Positions 37,321 through 47,218 of a stretch of DNA of 64,000 nucleotides are shown here, in pieces (the first letter of the stretch is position 1; each line of letters opens with the position of its first letter). Below the pieces are notes generated by a model that was not told the origin of the DNA, did not search any database, and saw only the letters and a program-made list of their open reading frames with translations. The position numbers and the translations under genes were made by a program. This DNA is from Crotalaria pallida (taxonomy: Eukaryota; Streptophyta; Magnoliopsida; Fabales; Fabaceae), in the NCBI GenBank assembly GCA_037953625.1, contig CM075656.1:73241001-73305000 (forward strand), in the 5' to 3' direction.

Positions 37321-37755
37321 ATGAATCTTACAAATACAACCGAAACATTAACACGAAAAATTGAAGATATTACTAACGACTTAAGGGATATCAAAAGAAG
37401 TGTCTCTGAAAATGAATTAAAATACTTAGAAGAAATAAGAAACTTACATTTAAAAATAGAAAAGATAAACAATATGCTATCCCAAATTCTGGAAAATACA
37501 TCTCAAAATCAAAAGACAAAATTAGATGATACATTAGATAATTTGATAAAATATTTTAAGGCAAAAAATAAATATGAACAACAAATCCAAGAAGAAGAAA
37601 AACTTCATGAAGAACTAAAAAATGTATTAGTTCAATTAAAGGAAAGTGAACAGTATAGAAATATTACCTTTTTAGAAAATTATTTTGAAATGAACAAAAA
37701 AGATAAAAAAGAAAAAAGGATAATTCCTAAACTTCCATTATCATCGAGAGATTAG
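37321..37755 (+). CDS. Viral small protein with predicted coiled coil (144 codons)
   Basis: This open frame encodes a charged, helical protein with heptad-like Leu/Ile spacing throughout (LTRKIEDITNDLRDIKRSVS and beyond) and a Lys-rich end. Small coiled-coil virion-associated proteins precede the capsid gene in several caulimovirids, so that role is inferred from position and composition only. Its end overlaps the start of capsid-like coding in another frame. Confidence 0.5.
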   Translation: MNLTNTTETLTRKIEDITNDLRDIKRSVSENELKYLEEIRNLHLKIEKINNMLSQILENTSQNQKTKLDDTLDNLIKYFKAKNKYEQQIQEEEKLHEELKNVLVQLKESEQYRNITFLENYFEMNKKDKKEKRIIPKLPLSSRD

Positions 37756-39134
37756 AAGAGGAATTAAATATAACAAAAGATTATGATATAGAGGAAATTT
37801 CTAACTTAATGAAAAGATTAGAAATTCTTTCTGAAAAAAAGAAAAATGAAAATAGAAATTTTACAATAATTGAATCCGAAGAAGAAAATTCGGATAAATC
37901 TGAAAATGAAGACATAATTATAGGATATGAGTCTACTGATAAGAATATAATTTAGGAGAAAATGAAAGACCACCATCTTATATAAAAAAGGAAAGACAAG
38001 AGTATCAATCTTTTAGAGAAAAAGAAAGAAAAAGAAAGAAAAAGAAAATTTAATGAATATTGGAATCCTAAATACCAATATGGAATCCAAGATGAAGGAA
38101 AAGAATATTTCCCTAGAAAAGCAGAATTTACAAAGAAAAATACTATTACCATTAATTGTTTAATTAATAGAGAAGAAATAATCCAAGAATGGGTAAACGA
38201 ATTATCAATAAACCTTTTAGAAAATTATGATATAGATAAGCTAACAGAGAAAGATGTTTTAAGATTAGCAGAATATAAATCTACTGGAATACTCAAAACT
38301 TATATTGGAAGCATAACTTCTTATCAGCTTAAAGGAGAAGATGCTTGAAAAAAATTAGATTATCTAGCATGACTAATTAGTTTAGAATTTTTAGGAAAAG
38401 ATTTGATAAATCACAGAGAAGAGGTAATTAAGTTAGAAAGAGAAACATCAAAATGACATTTAACAAATATGATGTGTATAAGAGATATGTGTCATATAGA
38501 CAAGTGTATATGTGAGTATGAAACCTATTATTACCAACTTGAGAAATCAGATCAAGAAGTCTATAAGGAATTATTCCTAAGTAAGCTTCCTCATCCAATA
38601 GGAGAAGAGCTAAGAAAAAGATGGTTAAATAAGTCACCTAAATTAGCTTCAACATTTGGAGGACTTATATTCATATTAAAAAATATGATTAGAGAAATCT
38701 GTACTAATAATATTATTAGTCATAAATTAAAATTAATAGACAAAATTTGTTGTAATAAGAATGATCCAGAAATACCTAGACAATATGGATGTGGAAATCC
38801 TTATAAAAAGAGAAAGTCTCATAAAAAGAAATATAGGTTTAAAAAACAAAGCAACCCTAGAAGAAAACATAGGAGCATGTATTTTAGGAAGAAAACACCT
38901 AAAAAATATTGCCCAGAAGAAAAGAAAACATGTAAATGTTGGATATGTAATGAAGAAGGTCATTATGCTAATAAATGCCTTCAAAAGAAAGATAAACCAG
39001 AAAAAGTTAGAATCCTTACAATAGCAAAAGAAAATGATTTAGAACCCTTATTAGATTGGGATTTAAATTTCGAAGAACAAATTTATGAATATTTATCAGA
39101 ATCATCCTACGAAACTAGTGATGAATCAAGTTAG
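37744..39134 (+). pseudogene. Viral capsid protein gene (zinc knuckle), broken
   Basis: Coding potential runs through an acidic N-terminal part, then a Lys/Arg-rich region, a CCHC zinc knuckle CWICNEEGHYANKC at 38937-38978 (C-x2-C-x4-H-x4-C), and an acidic tail ending at the TAG 39132-39134. These are the usual parts of a caulimovirid coat protein. Breaks are a frame change near 37950, a purine simple repeat at about 38020-38060, and in-frame TGA codons at 38346, 38370 and 38454. The last uninterrupted part is 38457-39134. Confidence 0.75.
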
Positions 39135-40838
39135 TACATTCATAAAGGTTTCTATTCAAATTGGAAATTATGAATCAAAACAAACATGTGCATATGTAGA
39201 CACAGGAGCAACAAAATGCTTAGCTAGTAAAAATTTAATCCTTAATAAATTCTGGATTAAACTAGAAAGAAAGACAAGAGCACGTCCAAAAGATAAGACA
39301 AGAAAGAAAGCAAATAAAAATACCTATAATAAAAAGATGTACAGTCACACCAGAATACGCACAAAAGTGTGGTGAGATAGAGGAAATAAAAACAAATTTT
39401 TTTGCAATAATAGAAAAAGGAAAAAATAGAAGAAATACCTCAAAAATTATTAAAAGCCTTAGAAGAAACATGTAGTGAAAACCCATTAAATGAGAAAATC
39501 AACAACAAGAATAGAGAATTAATAAAAATAAGACTAAAAGACCCCTTAGTAGAAATAAAGGCAAAACCAATGATTTACACTCAAAGAGACAGACAAGAAT
39601 TTGCAGAACTTATAAAAGAGCATTTAAGCCAATGATTAATAAGAAAATCAACCTCAAAACACAGTAGTCCAACATTTTTTGTAGATGGTGAATCTGAAAA
39701 GAAGAGAGGAAAAAGAAGTATGGTAATAAATTATAAGATGATGAATGAAGCAACTGAAGGAGATGCTTATTATTTACCTAGAAAAGATGAGCTTATTGAA
39801 AAAATTAGAGGAATGAAATATTTCTCTACCCTTGATTGTAAAAGTGGATTTTCGCAGTTAAGAATAGATGATGATAGTAAACCATTAACTGTTTTCTCAT
39901 GTCCTCAAGGACAATATGAATGGAATGTTCTACCAATGGGTATGAAAAAATCCCCTGGGATATTTCAAAGATTCATGGATGAGAATTTAAAAGATTTAAA
40001 AAATATATGTAGTGTTTATGTAGATGATATAATCATCTTTGCAAAAACATTAGAGGAATGCTAGATAGAACTTTGATGGTCATAGAAAGATGTAAAGAAA
40101 GAGGAATAGTCCTTTCTAAGAAAAAAGCAGTAATTGGTAAAAATAATATAAAATTCTTAGGATTAGAAATTGAAGAAGGAAAAATAAAAGTCCAAGATCA
40201 CATCTCTATGAAAATTAGAAATTTTCCTTCAAAAATTAGTGATAAAAAACAGTTACAAAGATTTTTAGGAATTTTAACATATGCTGAAGGGTACATTCCA
40301 AAATTGGCTGAAATAAGGAAGTCATTGCAAGCGAAGTTAAAAAAGGATGTTTTATGGAATTGGTCAGATTCTAATACAAAATATGTTGATACAATAAAGA
40401 AAAAATGTGTTAATTTACCATCATTATATTACCCTTCCGATAAAGATAGGATGATAATAGAAACAGATGCTTCTGATTATCATTGGGGAGGAGTCTTAAA
40501 AGCCAATAATGAAAAAGGTGAATTGATATGCCAATATACTTCTGGAAGCTTTAAAAAACATGAAATCAATTATCATATTACCGAAAAAGAAGTATTGGCT
40601 TTGATAAGTACTATAAAAAAAATTTAGGATCTATTTATTACCAAACATGTTTATTGCAAGAACAGATTCAAGCTATGTTAAATCCTTCAGGGATATTAAT
40701 ATAAGAGGAGATTTTGAGATGGGAAGATTATTAAGATGGCAACAGTTCCTTGAATGGTATCAGTTCGAAATAGAGCTGATCAAAGGAGATAAAAATTATA
40801 CAGCAGACTCCCTAACAAGAGAGCTGACTGTCAATTAA
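39121..40838 (+). pseudogene. Viral polymerase gene: protease, reverse transcriptase, RNase H; broken
   Basis: The frame overlaps the capsid end by 14 bases. In order it shows a retropepsin-like active site DTGA at 39199-39210, reverse transcriptase with STLDCKSGFSQLRI, LPMGMKKSPGIFQRFMD and the catalytic YVDD at 40017-40028, then RNase H with ETDASDYHWGG, TEKEVLAL and the terminal YTADSLTREL. There is no integrase domain, which separates it from Ty3/gypsy elements. Breaks include a frame loss after the protease (stop near 39375), a TGA at 39633, a frame change near 40062 and a TAG at 40625. It would replicate the viral genome by reverse transcription; this copy cannot encode the whole enzyme. 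Confidence 0.85.
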
Positions 40839-40891
40839 TCATAAAGGCTAATCAGGCCTCACCAAAATCATATCAGTTATCTTGCAAGAAA

Positions 40892-42049
40892 ATGGAGATG
40901 AAGATTAAGACCATGAAAATACAGATTGCTGAAAAAGAGATGGAATTAAAGAAATTACAAATGGAGATACAGATTCTCAGACGAAAAATAGAGCTTGAAC
41001 GAATGAAGAAAGGAGAAGAAAAAGGAATTCCCGAAGAACTAAAGCAAGCCACTACTCAATCTCAGAAGACGAATGTCTATGTGATTTATGATGGAGACAG
41101 AAAAGGGATTCATGAAAATATTGATGAGGAAAAACTTCCTCTCAGCACAAAATATAAAAGATGCAATTCTTTTGAAGAAGCACAAAAAGAGTTTAGAAAA
41201 TTATAAGGAACCTATTTCCTTAAGACCTCACACTAAAATGATGAAAGAAACCAAACTCACCAGAGACCAGTTAATAAAGATGAGAGTACCCATGACAAAA
41301 AATGAATTAATGGAAGAAAGAAAACCCAATCCCAAAAACTGCCAAGAATTATGCCAAGAAACATTTGGTTGGAAAAAACAAAAATATGAAGGCCAACGAT
41401 GGTACACAATCTGGAGAACAAAAACAGGACCAAAAATGGTTACTTTACCAGGATATAATCCATTAAAACTATGGCATGCGGTTCAATATGGATTAGTAGA
41501 ATTGATATATTTATCTGGAGATCATCGAGAATTAGAATGTTTTCCTGATAACATTAAGATAGCTATTAAGCTCTGGAAAGACAGAAGAGCTCAAAATAAA
41601 AATACTTTCATAAAAGTCCTCAGCTGTTATTGCCATTATAAAGATAAAATATTCATAAAATCCAAAACTTATATGCAACTGGGATATTCAAATGGAAGCG
41701 CTCCACCAGCTGATGAAGCCTCAGAATTTGAACTCACAAAAGAAGATGAACATTATTTCTGAGCACAACAATTATAGTTTATTTACCTTAGTTTAGAAAA
41801 AATTTATAAAGACACCAAGATTAAGGTAAATTTTAAATCCAAAGACACAATAATCACTTCTGGATTTGGAGAAGCCATCCTTGAGAGAGAATATGTCCAC
41901 ATAGATCATTGGATAAGAGATTTCTATTGCATGGAAAATATTGATTTTCCTGAAGAACCAAAAGATTCCTCTGCAATTTCCTATCAGATGTCCCAAATCA
42001 CATGTGCCAGCTGTGTGAAAAAGATAAGCAACCAGATGAAGAAGCAATA
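40892..42049 (+). pseudogene. Viral transactivator/viroplasmin-like gene, broken
   Basis: The 5' part (40892-41206) has a long coiled-coil-like N-terminus and then VYVIYDGDRKGIHENIDE, resembling the caulimovirus viroplasmin/RNase H1 N-terminal fold. Coding continues in another frame to 41762 (TFGWKKQKYEGQRWYTIWRT and on) and, after further breaks, to about 42049. Placement between polymerase and promoter is where the family has its transactivator. Assignment rests on position and a short motif. Confidence 0.6.
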
Positions 42050-42070
42050 ATAGAAGAGTGATGCAAGCAG

Positions 42071-42168
42071 TGACGTCAGCCTTCAATAATGTAAAATGTA
42101 GACGTAAGGGCTTATGTAATAAAGGGGCATAAGGGTCATTAGTTAAGCCCTCACCCTTCTATAAGTAT
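42071..42168 (+). promoter_or_regulatory. Pararetroviral promoter: as-1-like motifs and TATA box
   Basis: TGACGTCAGC at 42071-42080 and GACGTAAGGG at 42101-42110 resemble the as-1/TGACG elements of the 35S promoter. TCTATAAGTA at 42159-42168 is a good TATA box, so transcription would start near 42190. It points rightward, away from PAL. A CT- and A-rich leader follows. Confidence 0.75.
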
Positions 42169-42288
42169 GTGAGTTTAGTTTATGTCGAGGCAGAGCGAGA
42201 AGGAAGCAATAAGTCTCATGTGTTGAGCTTGCTGAGGTTGAGTCATGTAACTCTGGAGCCTCTTATCAATATATGTAAAATATTCCTA

Positions 42289-42298
42289 AATAAATAAA
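42289..42298 (+). terminator. Pararetroviral polyadenylation signal
   Basis: Overlapping AATAAA hexamers lie about 100 nt after the predicted start site. In this virus family the signal downstream of the promoter is bypassed once, so that a terminally redundant genomic RNA is made. Confidence 0.65.
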
Positions 42299-42456
42299 AA
42301 TCTGTTTATGAGTTCAAACACTCTATCATATAAAGAAGCTCTAAGGCAAACATCATAGAGTAACAGCGAGAAGGCATCGTGGGCCATTTTAACAAAGATC
42401 ATCTAGAAAAGACCTTCATATCAGGTATGAACTATTAACCTCTTTATTTTCTAACA

Positions 42457-42752
42457 TCTATACTATTATATAAAGAAAACCCTTTTTTTAACTGTTTTAT
42501 AACTAATTTTTGTACATAATTTTGTTATTCCTATTATACCCTTCCTAATTGAAAAAATTACCACCTCTTTCCCACATTGTAGTGTAAAATTAAACTGCTA
42601 TAGTAGTTCCAGTAACTTGCAAAGGAAAAAAAACTGTCGTGCAACCGGTTGATGTCCACTATTCCTATATAATACCAGTAACTACTAGCAACCTGTATGG
42701 TTTTCACTACTAGCATTTATATCCGTGCGGTGCACGGGGTGTGGTTCTCTAG
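42457..42752 (+). mobile_element. 296-bp non-autonomous Helitron inside the viral movement-protein start
   Basis: It starts TCTATACTATTATATAAAG, has a 3' hairpin CCGTGC/GCACGG at 42723-42738 and ends TTCTCTAG. It lies exactly between host bases A42456 and T42753, as Helitrons do, without target duplication. The bases rejoined by removing it form the A and TG of the presumptive ATG of the viral frame that follows. Confidence 0.85.
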
Positions 42753-43493
42753 TGTCTATAGAGGAAACCTTTGATTTTTATAATAAAAAGGAAGATCAAG
42801 ATAACTCAATAGAATGGATGATAAATCATAATAACTTTGGAGAGATCCAGAAAGAAGAATTAAGACTAAAAGGAAGGAGAAAATCTAAAACCCAAAAAAG
42901 AAAAATTACAAGGATTAGTTAGATTATTCAAAAGACAAGAACTAAAAAATATTGCTTATTGTGGAAAAATATTCTGTGAAATACCAATCGATATTTCTGA
43001 AACAGATGGAAAACATAACATAAAATTATTAACAAAATAAAAAATCTAAGAGAAAAAATACAAGCTATTAAGCCAAAAGATAGATCCAAGATAAAATATG
43101 TGCATATATATAGGAGAAATATAGATCTTGATTAAAAGTACCTTTGGAGAAGAAATTAATAGTCCTTTAAAAATCACTTTAATGGATAATAGAATCCAAG
43201 ATATTAAGGATTCAATTATTACCTTTATTGAAGGAAACTTAGCTTGTACTAAGTTAATATTTACTGCATACCCTAATATAGGAGTCCCATTAAATACTAA
43301 GAATCTAGATTTATCCTTAAACTTTTGTCATGACTTTGAAAGAAAAGATCTGATGCAGAAAGGAGATAAAATCTTTAGTCTTGCCTATTGCATTAGTTAT
43401 GCTTTAACTAATTCACATCATTCAATAGAATTTAGAAACAATGAGTACATAAGTATTCCAGAATTATTTCAAGAACTTGAAAGACCTTTTTAA
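42753..43493 (+). pseudogene. Viral movement protein (30K-type) gene, broken
   Basis: Movement proteins open plasmodesmata to virus spread. Coding starts at the Helitron junction (SIEETFDFYNKKED), breaks near 42920, resumes in another frame (KNIAYCGKIFCEIPIDIS) and, after several stops near 43036-43127, continues in 43128-43493 with ITLMDNRIQDIKDSIITFIE and SLAYCISYALTNSHHSIEF, which match the conserved core of caulimovirid movement proteins. A basic tail appears to follow to about 43644. Confidence 0.7.
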
Positions 43494-43663
43494 TAGAAAG
43501 AAACAAAGTTAAGGAATTACCTAATTCTTGGGTAAAAGAAAAAAACATAATACCCCAGCCTCCTTTAAGCAGAGAAAGAGATTATGAAGAAGAACTTAAT
43601 AGATTAGCCGATGAAGTGAAAAGATTATCTTTTAGAATAGGATAAAATAAAATAAAATAAAAT

Positions 43664-43975
43664 ATGAAAATTACAAAAGTTCATCCTGAAATAGAAAATC
43701 TTTGGAGAATAGAATTTGCAAAAGATCCTGATGAATTTTGGATTAATAAAGTAATAGATTGTTATATAGAATTTGTAGAAGAAAAAATAATGATAATTAA
43801 TCAACTCACATCCCTAAAAGAAATTAATGAAAAAATCAAAACGGAATGGTTGAAAGAAGAAATTATTTTATCTATCACAGGAGAGATAATAGATTATGAA
43901 TTAGATAATGAGGATTGGAAGGAATATTACAATGATTTATGGTATAGAGAACATGATAGTCATTATAGTGATTAA
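43664..43975 (+). CDS. Viral small ORF (103 codons), unknown function
   Basis: This intact frame follows the movement-protein remnant. It encodes an acidic protein (KVHPEIENLWRIEFAKDPDE at its start, many Glu, Asp and Trp). No domain was recognised. Its place just before the frame with the primer-binding site suggests a counterpart of a soymovirus ORF between movement protein and capsid. Confidence 0.45.
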   Translation: MKITKVHPEIENLWRIEFAKDPDEFWINKVIDCYIEFVEEKIMIINQLTSLKEINEKIKTEWLKEEIILSITGEIIDYELDNEDWKEYYNDLWYREHDSHYSD

Positions 43976-44043
43976 AATGTTAGGATACTTGGATTACTCT
44001 CTTTCAAAGAAAACTTAGAAAAGTAAAAGAAGCAAATGAGATA

Positions 44044-44385
44044 TTGCATCTGCTTATAATATTTGTTCAAGAAAAATATAATCAAAATCCTGAAAATTCT
44101 GAATTAAGAAGCATATTTAATAGGTTAATGACACGAAAATTACTATTGGAAGGATATCAAGGGAGAATAGAAGATACTCTTTTGATCTTAGAATATATTG
44201 AAGATGAAGAATATAATTTAATAGACTATCAAGAAACTCTGAAAAACAGAAATATAATACCAACAGATATTGATTTTACAATAAAAATCACAGAATATGC
44301 TAAAATAATTGGCTATGAAGAATGGCTAATTTCAACATTACCGCCATCAAAAATTTGGTATCAGAGCTTAAGGTTTAATCATTAG
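44044..44385 (+). CDS. Viral ORF containing the primer-binding site
   Basis: A 113-codon frame, possibly starting further upstream, encodes a Glu/Ile-rich protein. Its last codons (SKIWYQSLRFNH) read through the tRNA-Met primer-binding site at 44356-44367. In soymoviruses the primer site lies within ORF Ib, so this would be its counterpart. Function unknown. Confidence 0.55.
   Translation: MHLLIIFVQEKYNQNPENSELRSIFNRLMTRKLLLEGYQGRIEDTLLILEYIEDEEYNLIDYQETLKNRNIIPTDIDFTIKITEYAKIIGYEEWLISTLPPSKIWYQSLRFNH
44356..44367 (+). other. Initiator tRNA-Met primer-binding site
   Basis: TGGTATCAGAGC is complementary to the 3' end of plant initiator tRNA-Met and primes minus-strand synthesis in plant pararetroviruses. 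It marks base 1 of the conventional viral map. Here it is inside the integrated copy, so the integrated molecule is circularly permuted. Confidence 0.9.
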
Positions 44386-44463
44386 GTTTTTAAGATTATA
44401 AGAAAAGTTTAATAATGGAAACAATTAAGGACTGGTGAATATGAAATTGAATATCTTAAAAGA

Positions 44464-44745
44464 ATGTTAAGGAAAATAAATGTAGAAATAGTCTGGCAAC
44501 AAAAAACTATAGAGGAATTAACTATATTAAAAAATTCCATAAAAATGAATTTAGCAGAATTACAAGAAATAGAGCGGTTAATTAAATATGCTCAAAGGCA
44601 AAAAGAGATAGCGAAAGAACTAAGAAAAAACATAACTAAAAGACCTAGTTATGAATTTTAAATCCAAAAACAAGATGAACGGTGGAGATTATGTGATCAA
44701 GAATGGAATGGTAGGATCGCACACACATGATTATTGCCCTTTATA
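44464..44745 (+). CDS. Viral small ORFs after the primer-binding site
   Basis: The frame 44464-44661 encodes a basic helical protein (KTIEELTILKNSIKMNLAEL). A second frame starts at the ATG 44651, overlapping it, and ends near 44745 with YVIKNGMVGSHTHDYCPL. On the circular viral map these would lead into the small ORFs at 37047. Functions unknown. Confidence 0.4.
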
Positions 44746-44853
44746 GGACCAGCCTTGTCAGAAAAATAGTTTTAAGGGTGGCGTATATGAGTAAGAACAA
44801 AGGCAATTGACATTTGACAAGTAAAGAAGCCTTTATAAGATGAATATTATTTT

Positions 44854-46110
44854 GACTAAACTGTCATTTTAGTCCCTCACTTTGTAATGAGCTTTCATTT
44901 TAGTCCCTGACTTTTCAATAATTCCTTTTTAGTCCCTCACTTTGAAAAAAGTTACTCACGTTAGTCCCTGGTAACGTTTTCCGTTTATAGACTTTAACGG
45001 GGCCGTTAGTTTATAATATCGAATTTCATTTTAGTCCCTAACTTAAAATTTTTAATTCACTTTAGTCCCTCATTATATCGTGTTTCATTTTAGTCCCTAA
45101 CTTAAAAAAATTTAATTCACTTTAGTCCCTCACTATAATAACAATGATGTTTCTTTCGCTTTTCTTCTTGTAGTGTGACTACCATAAAAATAATGACTAT
45201 TCTTCTTACTATTCTGTAAAATAACTTTATAGTTTATATAAGCATTAACTACATGCTTTGCACTTGAAAGTATTAATAGGAAAGTTTCTTCCGGAGAAGC
45301 ACTTCAGAGTACATTATTTTATTGTTCATATAACTACAATGTTTTAGTGCTTTTTTAGTTCTCTATTTGATAGGCTTGTGTTTAACAAGGTATTTCATTT
45401 CCACTTTACACTTATGAAATTTACACATAGTTTTGTTTCAAAACTAAAATATTGTTTGTATTGACAGATAAAACAAGCACTAAGTGGACGAGTTCGTATC
45501 TTGCTATCAGGAGTTGCTCATTTGCCTAGGCATGTGGAGGAATCTTTGAGGATAACTAGTGGATCTACATTATCACAAGGATATGGTATGACGTTTGAAT
45601 GTCATACTAAACAAATTGGGGGAGTTTACAACATTTTGGTGATGACTCTTAAACACAGAACTCAATAAAATATTTTTGAATCAAAGCTATTGATACATTT
45701 GGGTGCAAAGCTTGGAGTCGGTACTTATATAAACCATAAAGTTAGTTTACAAAATAGCAATAGGAACAGTCAATGTCTTTATGGTAGTCATACTACAAGA
45801 GAAAAGCGAAAGAAACATCATTGTTATTATAGCGAGGGACTAAAGTGAATTAAAATTTTTAAGTTAGGGACTAAAATGAAACACGATATAATGAGGGACT
45901 AAAGTGAATTAAAAATTTTAAGTTAGGGACTAAAATGAAATTCGATATTATAGACTAACGGCCCTGTTAAAGTCTATAAACGGAAAACGTTACCAGGGAC
46001 TAACGTGAGTAACTTTTTTCAAAGTGAGAGACTAAAAATGAATTATTGAAAAGTTAGGGATTAAAATGAAAGCTCCTTACAAAGTGAGGGACTAAAGTGA
46101 CAGTTTAATC
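44854..46110. mobile_element. Mutator-like Pack-MULE with 10-bp target duplication
   Basis: Terminal inverted repeats of about 335 bp (44854-45190 and 45778-46110) start GAYTAAACTGTCA and contain several TTTAGTCCCTCACT-type subrepeats. Direct repeats ATATTATTTT at 44844-44853 and 46111-46120 match perfectly, within the 9-11 bp made by Mutator-like transposases. There is no transposase. The central part carries a host gene exon (see 45468-45585). It abuts the end of the endogenous virus, so it may have cut off viral sequence or marks its edge. Confidence 0.88.
45468..45585 (+). pseudogene. Captured exon of a long-chain acyl-CoA synthetase gene
   Basis: Long-chain acyl-CoA synthetases activate fatty acids as CoA thioesters. 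The segment is bounded by a good acceptor (TTGACAG) and a donor (GGTATGA) and encodes ALSGRVRILLSGVAHLP, then RHVEESLRITSG and TLSQGYG, which matches the region before the conserved QGYGxTE motif of the AMP-binding superfamily. Only this exon and flanking intron-like sequence is present between the Pack-MULE arms. It cannot make an enzyme. A chimeric or silencing transcript is conceivable. Confidence 0.75.
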
Positions 46111-46269
46111 ATATTATTTTTTAAGGGACTGTTGGGTCATGTTTGGTAGGTGAGAGCGTAAGCTAAAGGGGTGGAAAGCAGCTAGCCACAATGGGGCACA
46201 ATCAGCACTACTAGAGGGTTGGTTGTAAACAATGACATTCATGCGTGTCAAAATCATGAAATTGTTTAA

Positions 46270-46610
46270 GATATATACTTTTTCGGTAGACAAGCATTCT
46301 AACAAAAAAAAAAATAGTCATTTCATACTCTATCCATCCTTTTACGTAAACGTATTTTGATATATTTCACGTTGATTAAAAAATTAGTTAATTTAATTAA
46401 TGGTATTGAAAACATGAACATTTAATATGTACTTTCATATACTTTTTCGGTAGACAAGCATTCTTACAAAAAAAAATTGAGTTATTTCATACTCTCTCCA
46501 TCCTTGTATATAAGATCATTTTGATATATTTCACATCCACCAAAAAAGTTGGTTAATTTAATTAATGGTATTGAAGACGTGAACATTTGATATGTACTTT
46601 CAAAATACCC
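46270..46610. repeat. Tandem duplication of about 172 bp (MITE-end-like)
   Basis: Two copies start TACTTTTTCGGTAGACAAGC (near 46268 and 46440), continue through TATTTCATACTCT.TCCATCC and GTTAATTTAATTAATGGT and end in TATGTACTTTCA. The TCCATCC motif resembles a Stowaway end. Confidence 0.65.
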
Positions 46611-46619
46611 CTATTAATA

Positions 46620-47175
46620 TTATTGAGAATTTAAAAAGTGTTGACTAAATAAGTGTATTTGTGGAAAGAAATAATAGTTAACTGTCGTTGAAAATTGATA
46701 TAGAATCTTATAAATAAAAATTTCAAAAGAATTTTATATTTAGAAACAGAGAGAGTAATTTTTAAAAAATATTTATTTTTTTAATTAAACTATATCTTTG
46801 TTAAATTAGTGCTTAATTAACTATGTTTGTTAATGTCAATTTTGTATGCAGTAAATTTAAAAGAGTGATATATAAGTGTAAAATTGATAAATTAAAAAAA
46901 GAAAAAGAGTTAGTTATTTATCTTAATTTATGTATTTTTATTAGATGTGACTTATTTGATAACAGAAGTAATACATTTAATAGTTAAATTTAATCATAAA
47001 TTGTAAACTGTTAATTTCCATACACTAGTTTATACTAGTACTTGTTTTATCGATTATAAATTTTTGATACATGAGATATACTTTTTTCTAATTTAGAAAA
47101 AGGTAAAAAATTTCAATTGTCATAAATTAATTAAAATCTTAAAAATAAATAAAAATATTTGTCAATTGTATGCTA

Positions 47176-47218
<43 letters not shown>

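Larger units (their letters stand above)
36960..44843 (+). mobile_element. Endogenous pararetrovirus (Caulimoviridae, soymovirus-like), nearly genome-length, decayed
   Basis: About 7.6 kb of viral DNA, excluding the nested Helitron, reads on the plus strand: small ORFs, capsid with zinc knuckle, aspartic protease, reverse transcriptase, RNase H, a transactivator-like frame, promoter and polyadenylation signal, leader, movement protein, two more small frames, and a tRNA-Met primer-binding site. A circular genome opened between the small ORFs explains this order. Length matches the roughly 8-kb genomes of the family. The primer site lies inside an ORF, a feature known for soymoviruses. There is no LTR and no integrase, as expected. 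Multiple stops and frameshifts mean it cannot make the full protein set as it stands. Outer limits are uncertain by about 100 bp. Confidence 0.85.

Noticed and set aside
36960..44843. Interpretation as a Ty3/gypsy LTR retrotransposon
   Set aside because: There are no LTRs and no integrase; a movement protein and a viral promoter are present, and the primer site is internal.
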